Made by a program: the position numbers and the translations under genes
Source: Sneathiella sp.
GTDB lineage: Bacteria; Pseudomonadota; Alphaproteobacteria; Sneathiellales; Sneathiellaceae
NCBI RefSeq assembly: GCF_029233945.1
Contig: NZ_JARGOQ010000001.1
Location: 71,115 to 135,114, forward strand
Reading direction: 5' to 3'
DNA: 64,000 nucleotides
Shown here: piece after piece, positions 1 to 8,522 of the stretch
Layout: each line of letters begins with the position of its first letter
Position numbering within the stretch: position 1 is the first letter of the stretch
Notes under the pieces: generated by a model
What the model was told of the DNA's origin: nothing
The model's database searches: none
Seen by the model: the letters and a program-made list of their open reading frames with translations, nothing else

Positions 1-977
1 ATGCCGGGGTGAAGAACCCGGTTGCGGCATTGAAGGATGGGACAATGGGATGGCACCTGGCCGGCTTGGATCTGGCGCACCGGGAAGATACGATTGCCCC
101 TCCGCCGGGTGAACAGGCTCTCGCACGCAGTCAGCAGTCGGCAGAAGAGGTTGCCGCCCGCTTCGGTGTCAAAAGAATAGATCAAACCGCGTTGCAGTCT
201 TTGCTGGCCGACACGGAAGAGCGCAGCCTTTACCTACTGGATGTGCGAAGTGAGGAAGAGTTTCTTGTCGGCCATGCTCCGGGCGCGCGTCATGCGCCGG
301 GCGGTCAGCTTGTTCAGGCAACGGATGAATATGTCGGGGTGCGTAACAGCCGGATTGTCCTCATCGATGATGACGCTGTGCGCGGGGTTATGACGGCATC
401 CTGGCTGGTTCAGATGAGCTGGCCGGAAGTGTATGTATATACTGCGACAGATGCTGAGATGATGGAAAGCGGCCCCGCACCGATGCCGGAAATTGCGAAG
501 GCGGCAGTTCTGTCCGCGCTGGAGCTGGATGCGGTGCTGGCGTCCGGAGAGGCGGTTGCCGTGATTGATTTGGCGAGTTCCCTCGAATACCGGAGCGGTC
601 ATGTTCCTGGCGCTTACTGGGCGATCCGCGCGCGACTGGCGGAGGATCATATTTTTATCCCGGCAGTGGGGCTTGTCATCCTGACGTCCCCCGATGGGGA
701 TATTGCCCATCTTGCGGCCCCGGAAGTTGAGAGGTTGCGCCCACAGACAATCATCCGCGTTCTTGACGGGGGTACCGATGCCTGGGCGGATGCGTCCCTC
801 GCCCTGGAAAGTGGTGAAACGAACTTGTTAAGTCGTACGGATGATGTCTGGTACAAACCCTATGATACGAATGATCCGGAGTCGGCCCGGCGGCGGATGC
901 AGGAGTATCTGGACTGGGAAGTTGGTCTGGTGCAGCAGATCGAGCGGGACGGACTTGCCCGATTCCGGAAATTTTGA
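1..977 (+). CDS. Rhodanese-domain protein (5' truncated by window edge)
   Basis: Frame is open to the window start (..GVKNPVAALKDGTMGWHLAGLDLA); rhodanese-like LLDVRSEEEFLVGHAPGARHAPGG and VIDLASSLEYRSGHVPGAYW repeats. Confidence 0.8.
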   Translation, partial: AGVKNPVAALKDGTMGWHLAGLDLAHREDTIAPPPGEQALARSQQSAEEVAARFGVKRIDQTALQSLLADTEERSLYLLDVRSEEEFLVGHAPGARHAPGGQLVQATDEYVGVRNSRIVLIDDDAVRGVMTASWLVQMSWPEVYVYTATDAEMMESGPAPMPEIAKAAVLSALELDAVLASGEAVAVIDLASSLEYRSGHVPGAYWAIRARLAEDHIFIPAVGLVILTSPDGDIAHLAAPEVERLRPQTIIRVLDGGTDAWADASLALESGETNLLSRTDDVWYKPYDTNDPESARRRMQEYLDWEVGLVQQIERDGLARFRKF

Positions 978-1097
978 CTATGGATCGGTTAATTATAGAG
1001 TGATTCTATTCCCGTTAACGTAAGGGAATGCTTGCCTTGCAGATAGCTGGAGGACATATTGAAAGCCGCACTTGCAATGGAGAAAAACCCGTCCTAG

Positions 1098-1130
1098 CAT
1101 GGGACATAAATGGGCCCATAGAATCCCATG
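1098..1130. promoter_or_regulatory. Nested near-concentric palindromes upstream of an acyl-CoA dehydrogenase operon
   Basis: CATGGGA..(ATGGGCCCAT)..TCCCATG, 19 nt before the ATG at 1149. Confidence 0.35.
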
Positions 1131-1148
1131 ACAAGAATGGAGAACCCG

Positions 1149-2345
1149 ATGGATTTATCATTTAGTAAAGAAGACTTGGCGTTTCGCGATGAGGTCAGGG
1201 AATTTCTCGCGGCTAACTTGCCAGCGGACGTGAAGGATCGCAGTGACCGTGGCCTGCACCCGACCAAGGAAGGACAAGTCAGATGGCAGAAAATTCTTAA
1301 CGGAAAAGGATGGATGGCACCGAACTGGCCCGTGGAATATGGTGGTACCGGCTGGACCATCACACAGAAATACATCGCTTCGCAAGAATTCGGGCATGCA
1401 TCGGCTCCAATTGCGACGCCGTTCGGGGTTAGCATGGTTGGCCCGGTTATTTACACCTTCGGCAATCAGGAGCAGAAAGATAAATATCTGCCGCGCATCC
1501 TTAACTCTGATGACTGGTGGTGCCAGGGTTATTCAGAGCCGGGCTCGGGATCGGACCTTGCTTCTCTCCAGACGAAGGCGGTTCGTGACGGGGACGATTA
1601 TATTGTCAACGGGCAGAAAATCTGGACCTCCTACGCGCAATATGCGGACATGATTTTTTGCCTTGTCCGTACCGACAGCTCGGCCAAGCAGCAGGAAGGG
1701 ATTTCCTTCCTCCTCATCGATATGAAGACCCCGGGTATCACGGTTAAGCCAATTACCGTGATTGATAAGGAACACAGCCTGAATGAAGTCTTCTTCGAAG
1801 ATGTGCGGGTACCGGTTGCCAATCGTATCGGTGAGGAAAATAAGGGTTGGACCTATGCCAAATTCCTGCTCGGGAATGAGCGGACCGGTATCGCCCGTGT
1901 CGCCCGTTCCAAGCGGCAGGTTGAACGGTTGCGGGAGATTGCAAAAGCGGAACGTTGCGGCGGAGTTACGCTTGCCGAAGATACGGATTTCATTAACAAG
2001 CTGACGCGCATTGAAGTTGACCTGATGGCGCTGGAATATACGGAGCTTCGCTATCTCTCGATGATTGCCAGTGGCAAGCAGCTTTCGGCCGAACCATCGC
2101 TCCTGAAAATCAAGGGAACGGAAATTCAGCAGCGCCTGACCGGTCTGCTGGTTGAATCTCTTGGTATGTATGGCGCGCCCTATGAGGCTGAACGTGCTTA
2201 TGAGGGCCGTAACGAAGCTCCCGTTGGGCCGGATTATGCGCATGGCCCGATGGCTGAGCATCTGTACCTGCGTGCGGCCACAATTTACGGCGGCAGCAAT
2301 GAAATTCAACGCAATATCGTCTCCAAAATGGTTCTTGGATTATAA
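1149..2345 (+). CDS. Acyl-CoA dehydrogenase family protein
   Basis: MDLSFSKEDLAFRDEVREFLAANLP start; GYSEPGSGSDLASLQTKA; C-terminal YGGSNEIQRNIVSKMVLGL. Confidence 0.95.
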   Translation: MDLSFSKEDLAFRDEVREFLAANLPADVKDRSDRGLHPTKEGQVRWQKILNGKGWMAPNWPVEYGGTGWTITQKYIASQEFGHASAPIATPFGVSMVGPVIYTFGNQEQKDKYLPRILNSDDWWCQGYSEPGSGSDLASLQTKAVRDGDDYIVNGQKIWTSYAQYADMIFCLVRTDSSAKQQEGISFLLIDMKTPGITVKPITVIDKEHSLNEVFFEDVRVPVANRIGEENKGWTYAKFLLGNERTGIARVARSKRQVERLREIAKAERCGGVTLAEDTDFINKLTRIEVDLMALEYTELRYLSMIASGKQLSAEPSLLKIKGTEIQQRLTGLLVESLGMYGAPYEAERAYEGRNEAPVGPDYAHGPMAEHLYLRAATIYGGSNEIQRNIVSKMVLGL

Positions 2346-2358
2346 GGATAACAATAAG

Positions 2359-3495
2359 ATGGATTTTGAACTTTCCGATGAGCAAAATATGCTCAAAGAC
2401 AGTGTCGAACGGTTCGTGAAGGATAACTACTCAGCCGAGGCGCGCGCGAAACTCGCGGAGACGGAACTTGGATTCAGCCAGGATCACTGGAAGAAGATGG
2501 CGGAGCTTGGCTGGCTGGGCCTACCGTTCTCCGAAGAAGTCGGCGGATTTGGCGGCACGGCCATCGAAACAGCGATCATGATGGAGAGTATGGGAAGCGG
2601 GCTGGTCCTGGAACCGTTTCTGAGCACCGTCATTCTCGGTGGCGGACTGGTTAGTGAAGCCGGAAGCTCGGCGCAGATCGAAGCAATTATTCCAGAAGTC
2701 ATCGAAGGTAACATGATGCTCGCCTTCGCCTATGCTGAACCGCAATCGCGTTTCGATTTGAATGACGTGGAAACCACGGCAACCAAGTCGGGCGATGGAT
2801 ATGTGCTGAACGGGCACAAAGCGGTTGTCTATCATGGCACGACGGCGGACAAGATTATCGTTTCCGCCCGCACCGGGGGCAACTCCCGTGATGAGAACGG
2901 CATCTCCCTCTTTATCGTCGATAATAATTCAAGCGGTGTGACTCGCCGCGATTATCGCACGATTGACGGTCAGCGCGCTGCCGATATCAAGTTCGAGGAT
3001 GTCACGGTGGGCGCAGATGCTTTGCTTGGTGAAGAAGGTGGCGCCTTTCCGGTTATCGAAAAGGTTGTCGATCAGGCCATTGCCGCGCTTTGCGCCGAAG
3101 CCGTCGGGGCGATGCAGGCCGCGAATAATATCACCAATGAGTATATGAAGGAACGCAAGCAGTTCGGAACGCCAATCGGGAAGTTTCAGGTGTTGCAGCA
3201 TCGCATGGTTGATATGTATATGGAGGCGGAACAATCCAAATCCATGTCCGATATGCTGGCGATGAAGCTGGGCCTTGATGATGAAACAGAGCGTCGCAAG
3301 GCGGTTGCCGCCGCGAAGGCGCAAGTGGGACAGGCGGCAAAATTTGTCGGCCAGCAATCAATCCAGCTGCATGGCGGCATGGGCATGACCGATGAATATT
3401 CCATCGGTCATTATTTCAAGCGCCTGACGACCCTTGAAATGCTGTTCGGCAACACCGATTATCACTTCAAGAAATACGCCGCGCTGGCCTCATAA
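2359..3495 (+). CDS. Acyl-CoA dehydrogenase family protein
   Basis: MDFELSDEQNMLKDSVERFVKDNY start 13 nt after the previous CDS; LHGGMGMTDEYSIGHYFKRL. Confidence 0.94.
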   Translation: MDFELSDEQNMLKDSVERFVKDNYSAEARAKLAETELGFSQDHWKKMAELGWLGLPFSEEVGGFGGTAIETAIMMESMGSGLVLEPFLSTVILGGGLVSEAGSSAQIEAIIPEVIEGNMMLAFAYAEPQSRFDLNDVETTATKSGDGYVLNGHKAVVYHGTTADKIIVSARTGGNSRDENGISLFIVDNNSSGVTRRDYRTIDGQRAADIKFEDVTVGADALLGEEGGAFPVIEKVVDQAIAALCAEAVGAMQAANNITNEYMKERKQFGTPIGKFQVLQHRMVDMYMEAEQSKSMSDMLAMKLGLDDETERRKAVAAAKAQVGQAAKFVGQQSIQLHGGMGMTDEYSIGHYFKRLTTLEMLFGNTDYHFKKYAALAS

Positions 3496-3519
3496 GGTTA
3501 CGCGAAACCCAGCAGATAA

Positions 3520-3552
3520 ATGCCGGAGCCTAATGGGTTCCGGCATTTTTTA
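3520..3552. terminator. Bidirectional rho-independent terminator between convergent genes
   Basis: atgccggagcc-taatg-ggttccggcat followed by TTTTTTA. Confidence 0.75.
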
Positions 3553-4128
3553 TGAGTAAACCGCCTCCTTGAAATGCAGGCGGCAGAGGGCGACGTAGCG
3601 ATCATTGCCACCGATTTCCTTTTGTGCACCTTCACGGACGGGCTGCCCCGCTTCATTCACGCGGATCACCATGGTGGCTTTTTTGCCGCAATGACAGATG
3701 GTCTTCAGCTCCCGAAGTTCATCCGCCCAGGCGAGGAGATACTGGCTCCCCTCAAAAAGATTGCCCTGAAAATCCGTGCGCAGGCCATAGGCGAGAACCG
3801 GGATCTTGAGCTTGTCCGTTATTTCGGAAAGCTGGAACACTTGATCCTTGGTCAGGAACTGGGCTTCATCCACCATCACGCAATCGATCTGTTGGATTTT
3901 AATCTCGCCCTCGATGACTTTCAGAAGGTCGGTGTCAGTCGAGAAAAGGCTCGCCTCCGCCTGCAGGCCGATGCGGGAGGCAATCTTACCGACGCCATAT
4001 CGGTCATCAAGTGCGGCGGTAAAGAGAAAGGGCCGCATTCCCCGTTCCTGATAGTTGAAACTCGACTGCAGAAGTGTGGTCGATTTACCGGCGTTCATGG
4101 TGGAGTAGTTGAAGTAAAGCTTTGCCAT
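3550..4128 (-). CDS. tdk: Thymidine kinase
   Basis: [42 protein letters not shown]; Zn-binding CHCGKKA. Confidence 0.95.
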   Translation of the reverse strand: MAKLYFNYSTMNAGKSTTLLQSSFNYQERGMRPFLFTAALDDRYGVGKIASRIGLQAEASLFSTDTDLLKVIEGEIKIQQIDCVMVDEAQFLTKDQVFQLSEITDKLKIPVLAYGLRTDFQGNLFEGSQYLLAWADELRELKTICHCGKKATMVIRVNEAGQPVREGAQKEIGGNDRYVALCRLHFKEAVYS

Positions 4129-4141
4129 GACAGTCTTGATC

Positions 4142-4639
4142 CTAAAAATCCGTCCAGGGGACGGGGTGCCGTGAATAAGGTAGATAGAGGGGGTGGCCGG
4201 GCAGTCCTTTCTGGGTGAGCGACAGGACATGCGGCGTAATCTCATGCGCCTTCAATAGGCGTTGAACCTCCTCATGACGGCCCCTATGGCTCCCATGGCC
4301 ACCCCAGGCGCAGATGACCATATCGGCGCTGCCTGCGGTTGCCAGCAAGGCGGCGTCATTCTCCGGGCCGATCGGATGCGCGTGTTTTCTAAGCTCCCTC
4401 GGGTCCGTCGCGCGGTAGGCGAAAATATTCACCACCTCCAATGCGCCGTAGCCCATATCGATGGCCCGGCGGTGGCATCGCTCGATGGTCGGGTCGTTGC
4501 GGAATTCATCGGCGGTGGAGGGATTCAGCATGATGAAGGCGACACTCGGGCCGTTATTCCAGCGTCGCCAAAGCCGGTATCTATAAGCTTTGCAGGGGCT
4601 GAAGTCCGCCCCGGACTCTCCAAAAAATTCAGCTTGCAT
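4142..4639 (-). CDS. DUF1643 domain-containing protein
   Basis: [40 protein letters not shown]...[12 protein letters not shown] typical of DUF1643. Confidence 0.85.
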   Translation of the reverse strand: MQAEFFGESGADFSPCKAYRYRLWRRWNNGPSVAFIMLNPSTADEFRNDPTIERCHRRAIDMGYGALEVVNIFAYRATDPRELRKHAHPIGPENDAALLATAGSADMVICAWGGHGSHRGRHEEVQRLLKAHEITPHVLSLTQKGLPGHPLYLPYSRHPVPWTDF

Positions 4640-5318
4640 CGGGAACTGGAAATAATTCGCCCGCCGTTCCTTGCCTCCAGATCGGCCGCTTTTTCATAAT
4701 ATAAGCGAACCGCTCTGAGGAGAGAAAACCCTCCATCCAGCGATGTAAATGAGGGTAGGGCGCCGCGTTGAACCAGGTGATGTCGGAATTTGCGAACTGC
4801 CGAACAAAGGGAAAAATCGCGATATCCGCCAAGGTGACCTTGTCAGCCATCAGGAAGGGCCGGTCTGATAATTTCTGTTCAAGCTTTCTAAGGAATGCCT
4901 CTCCTTCCTCCCGGTAATCCTCCCGTAATTTCTCTGGAAAGCGGATATGATATTTATATCGATCAAGGCTGGACTTGAACGGGCCGTCATTCTCCTCAAT
5001 CAGGGCGAAGATTTCCTTCCGCGCGGTTCTGTCCTCTGGCAGCCAGCTTTCCGGATCGTTTTGCGCAAGCGCCCAGAGCATGATATCCAGGCTTTCCTCC
5101 AGCACCTCCCCGTCCGCAAGCATGAGGACGGGAACTGTTGCCTTTGGGCTGGCGGTAATCATCTCCGCCGGTTTGTCTTTTAATAGTATGTCGCGTAGCT
5201 CCACAATCGCGCCCGAACAGGCAATCGCCATACGCGCCCGCATCGCATAGGGGCAGCGGCGGAAGCTGTATAGAACGGGCAGAGAAATTTCCTCTGGGCG
5301 ATTGGCGGGAAGGGGCAT
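4629..5318 (-). CDS. Glutathione S-transferase family protein
   Basis: LPVLYSFRRCPYAMRARMAIACSG; ASPKATVPVLMLADGEVLEESLDIM (thioredoxin-like GST N domain). Confidence 0.88.
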   Translation of the reverse strand: MPLPANRPEEISLPVLYSFRRCPYAMRARMAIACSGAIVELRDILLKDKPAEMITASPKATVPVLMLADGEVLEESLDIMLWALAQNDPESWLPEDRTARKEIFALIEENDGPFKSSLDRYKYHIRFPEKLREDYREEGEAFLRKLEQKLSDRPFLMADKVTLADIAIFPFVRQFANSDITWFNAAPYPHLHRWMEGFLSSERFAYIMKKRPIWRQGTAGELFPVPDAS

Positions 5319-5392
5319 GTGAATATTTCTGCTAATGGAGTTTCCACGAATACAATTGCAATGGCGTGGAGAATAGCGAAACTAGTCGGATT

Positions 5393-6118
5393 TTACCAGC
5401 GCAGGCGATTTACTCGTCGACGCATCGCCGCGCGCAGCGTTTCCCGGCGTTCGAAGTCGATATCGATAATCTCTTCTTCCTCCGGGAATTCAAAGGCCGG
5501 AACCTCCGATTGGCTGGAGGGGCCGGTTTCATACCATTCGGCGGCGTCGGCATTGCTGTCTTTCGCGGGATGCAGATCGACGACATCAACGGTTTCACGC
5601 TGAGCGGGTCTCTTGCGAGGGCGCTCTCGTGTTGGAGACTTCAGGATATCAATTTCTTCTGGCGCAAGCTCCGGGGAGATAAAATACTCCGAAGAGGTAT
5701 TTTCGGTCCGATGAGGCGAACTTGCCGTTGGCTTTTCCTGCCGGGGCGGAGTATTCGCGCGAAAACGCATTTGCGGGGCAGGGTCGCCAAACTCGATCGG
5801 TTCCTCGAAGGATTCATAAATCTCCATTTTAGGAGGAGAAGAATATCGATACCTCCGGGACCGTTCCCGATAGCCCCGTTCGCTCGATTTATGCTGGTTT
5901 GAGCTGCCGTTTTTGGCCCGCTCAAATGTCGTCGTGTTTTCCTTGAGATACGGCAACTGCATCTCAACCCGTTCAACGAGCGTCAGCATCGCGTTCTTCA
6001 GGCGGGCATTTCTCTCACGCAATTGCCCATTTTCGGCAAGCAGCGCGCGTTCCCGCGCCGACACGATGTCGGACTGGCTGAAGAGAGGCCTTCCACGATT
6101 GTGGCGAGCGAAACTCAT
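5393..6118 (-). CDS. Hypothetical protein, charged/coiled-coil, low complexity
   Basis: 241-aa ORF with N-terminal coiled-coil-like segment (ARERALLAENGQLRERNARLKNAMLTLVERVE) and Arg/Glu-rich remainder. Confidence 0.6.
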   Translation of the reverse strand: MSFARHNRGRPLFSQSDIVSARERALLAENGQLRERNARLKNAMLTLVERVEMQLPYLKENTTTFERAKNGSSNQHKSSERGYRERSRRYRYSSPPKMEIYESFEEPIEFGDPAPQMRFRANTPPRQEKPTASSPHRTENTSSEYFISPELAPEEIDILKSPTRERPRKRPAQRETVDVVDLHPAKDSNADAAEWYETGPSSQSEVPAFEFPEEEEIIDIDFERRETLRAAMRRRVNRLRW

Positions 6119-6429
6119 ATGATGCGCTTTTCCCGTCTCATTCTCGAATGATTGGTTGCAATCCCGGTTTTAAAAACTGACAAGGACAGTTTTGGATCAC
6201 TTTGGACATTTTAACGGGAAATTCGGTCGAAAACTACCTAAAAACTAAGATTTATGGTTAATTTCCAGTAAATTTACAAAAAATTTAATGAAAATTTCAA
6301 AAATGGTCTGAAAACGGATTGTGCATCCATCCATATTCTCTATCCAATTAGAATATTTGCCATAAAAATGCAGCTTTTTCATATGGTTATGGTTAACACG
6401 AATCGGCTTTCGAGATTGAAGAGACAGGG

Positions 6430-6789
6430 TCACTGCTGGGCGACGATATCTTCCATTCGGCAATTGCCGGTCGGATAGGTCCGTTCGATCTGACAGGATC
6501 TGTTCATATCCACAACAAAATTACCCTTACAATTATTGAAGTCGAGCCAGCCCTGGAAATTGTATGTTTCGCCAGATTCACTTTCCGATATGTAATAGGT
6601 CAGATAGTCGATCCTCGTAATTTTGCTCCGATCAATTTTCAACCTGTCAATCTGTTGCTCGACGACGGGTTCGCAATCTTCAGGTCCAAAGGCTGCAATA
6701 TTCTGTTGAAGATATCCTTCGTTGCCCGTGCAGGAGGAAATGGCAAAAACCGCTATTCCACACACTGCCAAATTTCGAATGTTCTGCAT
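6430..6789 (-). CDS. Hypothetical lipoprotein
   Basis: Signal peptide and lipobox MQNIRNLAVCGIAVFAISSC. Confidence 0.6.
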   Translation of the reverse strand: MQNIRNLAVCGIAVFAISSCTGNEGYLQQNIAAFGPEDCEPVVEQQIDRLKIDRSKITRIDYLTYYISESESGETYNFQGWLDFNNCKGNFVVDMNRSCQIERTYPTGNCRMEDIVAQQ

Positions 6790-6873
6790 TATCCACCTCT
6801 AGGAAGCTTTATTTCTCATGTATCGTGACACGCGAATTAGTCAAATACTTTTATTGAGGAAACGTCGGTTGAA

Positions 6874-7563
6874 CTATGACGTTAGCTTGACATCAATAGG
6901 AGTCAGGCCGTCGACATGGCCGGTGACGTGATCGCCCAAAAAAAGGGGACCTACGCCTGCTGGTGTGCCGGTATAGATCAAGTCGCCTGGTTTCAGGATA
7001 AAGGCTTCGGACAGGACGGCAATCACCTCTTCGATCGACCAGATCAAGTCAGCAATAGTCGCGGACTGGCGGGACTCCTCATTCACGGTCAGCCAGATTT
7101 TTGCAGTGCTAATGTTTTCAATCTCGGACCTGGGCGAAATCGCGCCGCAGGGGGCGGATTGATCAAACGCCTTGCCGCTGTCCCAAGGCCGCCCTTTTTC
7201 TTTCGCCTGCTTTTGGAGGTCCCGGCGGGTCAGATCGATCCCGACGGCGTAACCAAAGACATGATCCAGGGCCTTTTTTACAGGGATGTTCTCCCCTTCT
7301 TTTCCGATCGCGACTACCAGTTCGACTTCATGATGGAGATCATTCGTGCTTTTAGGAAAGGGGATTGTCGTGCCGCTTTCAACCACGGCATCCGCGGGCT
7401 TTGTAAAGAAAAAAGGCGGTTCGCGGTCGGGGTCACCTCCCATTTCAAGGGCATGTTCCGCATAGTTTCGTCCAACGCAGAAAATACGCCTCACCGGGAA
7501 GCGTTGATCTGTGCCCGTTACAGCAACTGATGGCGTTTCAATCGGGTCAAATACATAGGCCAT
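6874..7563 (-). CDS. Fumarylacetoacetate hydrolase family protein
   Basis: IFCVGRNYAEHALEMGG; PFFFTKPADAVV; LHHEVELVVAIGKEG; GDLIYTGTPAGVGPL. Confidence 0.93.
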   Translation of the reverse strand: MAYVFDPIETPSVAVTGTDQRFPVRRIFCVGRNYAEHALEMGGDPDREPPFFFTKPADAVVESGTTIPFPKSTNDLHHEVELVVAIGKEGENIPVKKALDHVFGYAVGIDLTRRDLQKQAKEKGRPWDSGKAFDQSAPCGAISPRSEIENISTAKIWLTVNEESRQSATIADLIWSIEEVIAVLSEAFILKPGDLIYTGTPAGVGPLFLGDHVTGHVDGLTPIDVKLTS

Positions 7564-7589
7564 AGGGGGAACTCTTTCCTGATGAAGGG

Positions 7590-8081
7590 TTATTTTTCTT
7601 CTGAATGTCGCTGCCAGCCCTCGAGATCTTTGAGCAGCGTTTTCTGGGCGGTGTCATCAAGCGTTTTAAACCAATCCTCAAACCCGCGTGTCAGCTCATC
7701 GGCGGTCAGTTCCTCATCATAGGCGTTGAACAGAATTTCCTTGTATTCATCCAGGCTGCCACATTCAAACTCATTGTCCTTCGGATCGAAACCTTTGATC
7801 TTCTCCTGAACCTCGGCCTTCGTCATGGCGGCGAAAAACGGGATATCCTCTTCCAGGTCATATCCGCCCCAGCCAAGCCACCAAGCATCACTTTTGGGAC
7901 TGCCAAGTTCCCAGGCATACATCACTTCTGCCTCGATATCCCGTGCAGCCCTTTTGGCTTCGGCTTCAAGTTTTTTTGCGTCCTTGGTTTCGTTCAACTG
8001 GACGCGACCAATTTTGAAATAGCCCGTGCCGTCCGCATCCCAAGCTGTGATAAATTGCGCAATATTGTTCTGGCGTGTCAC
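7590..8081 (-). CDS. Hypothetical protein
   Basis: 163-aa ORF in a tight minus-strand run; no family recognised. Confidence 0.6.
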   Translation of the reverse strand: MTRQNNIAQFITAWDADGTGYFKIGRVQLNETKDAKKLEAEAKRAARDIEAEVMYAWELGSPKSDAWWLGWGGYDLEEDIPFFAAMTKAEVQEKIKGFDPKDNEFECGSLDEYKEILFNAYDEELTADELTRGFEDWFKTLDDTAQKTLLKDLEGWQRHSEEK

Positions 8082-8108
8082 CGTTATTTCCTTTGCGAAG
8101 AATCTGTC

Positions 8109-8519
8109 TCATTCCTCGGGGTTTGAGCGTAATTTGTCAAGCGCCCGTCGATCCGCTTTTGTCGGTCTTCCAGCACCGCTATCCCGTTTTGCCACGGGGG
8201 CGGAAGCAGGGTCCGTATCCGGCGTTTTCTTTTCAGGCGGCGCCAGGTCCTCATAGAGGGTTTGTGCCTCCAGCGCGGGCCCTCGGCGGACACCGATATT
8301 GCGAATACGGATCACGCGAATGCTTTTTCCTTGCGCGAAGGTAAGAACATCTTCCGCCTTTACCGATGAACTCGCCTTCGTGACAACCACGCTGTTGATA
8401 CGGAGTTTTCGGGACTGAACGAGCTTTGCCGCCAAAGAGCGACTTTTGAAGAAGCGGGCAAACCACAACCATTTATCAACACGGATGCTGGCAGCTGCGG
8501 TTCCTCCGTTGTCGATCAT
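8109..8519 (-). CDS. S4-domain RNA-binding protein (Hsp15-like)
   Basis: IRVDKWLWFARFFKSRSLAAKLVQSRKLRINSVVVTKASSSVKAEDVLTF. Confidence 0.9.
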   Translation of the reverse strand: MIDNGGTAAASIRVDKWLWFARFFKSRSLAAKLVQSRKLRINSVVVTKASSSVKAEDVLTFAQGKSIRVIRIRNIGVRRGPALEAQTLYEDLAPPEKKTPDTDPASAPVAKRDSGAGRPTKADRRALDKLRSNPEE

Positions 8520-8522
8520 GCG

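Noticed and set aside
3574-4218. 214-aa plus-strand ORF
   Set aside because: Antisense to tdk.
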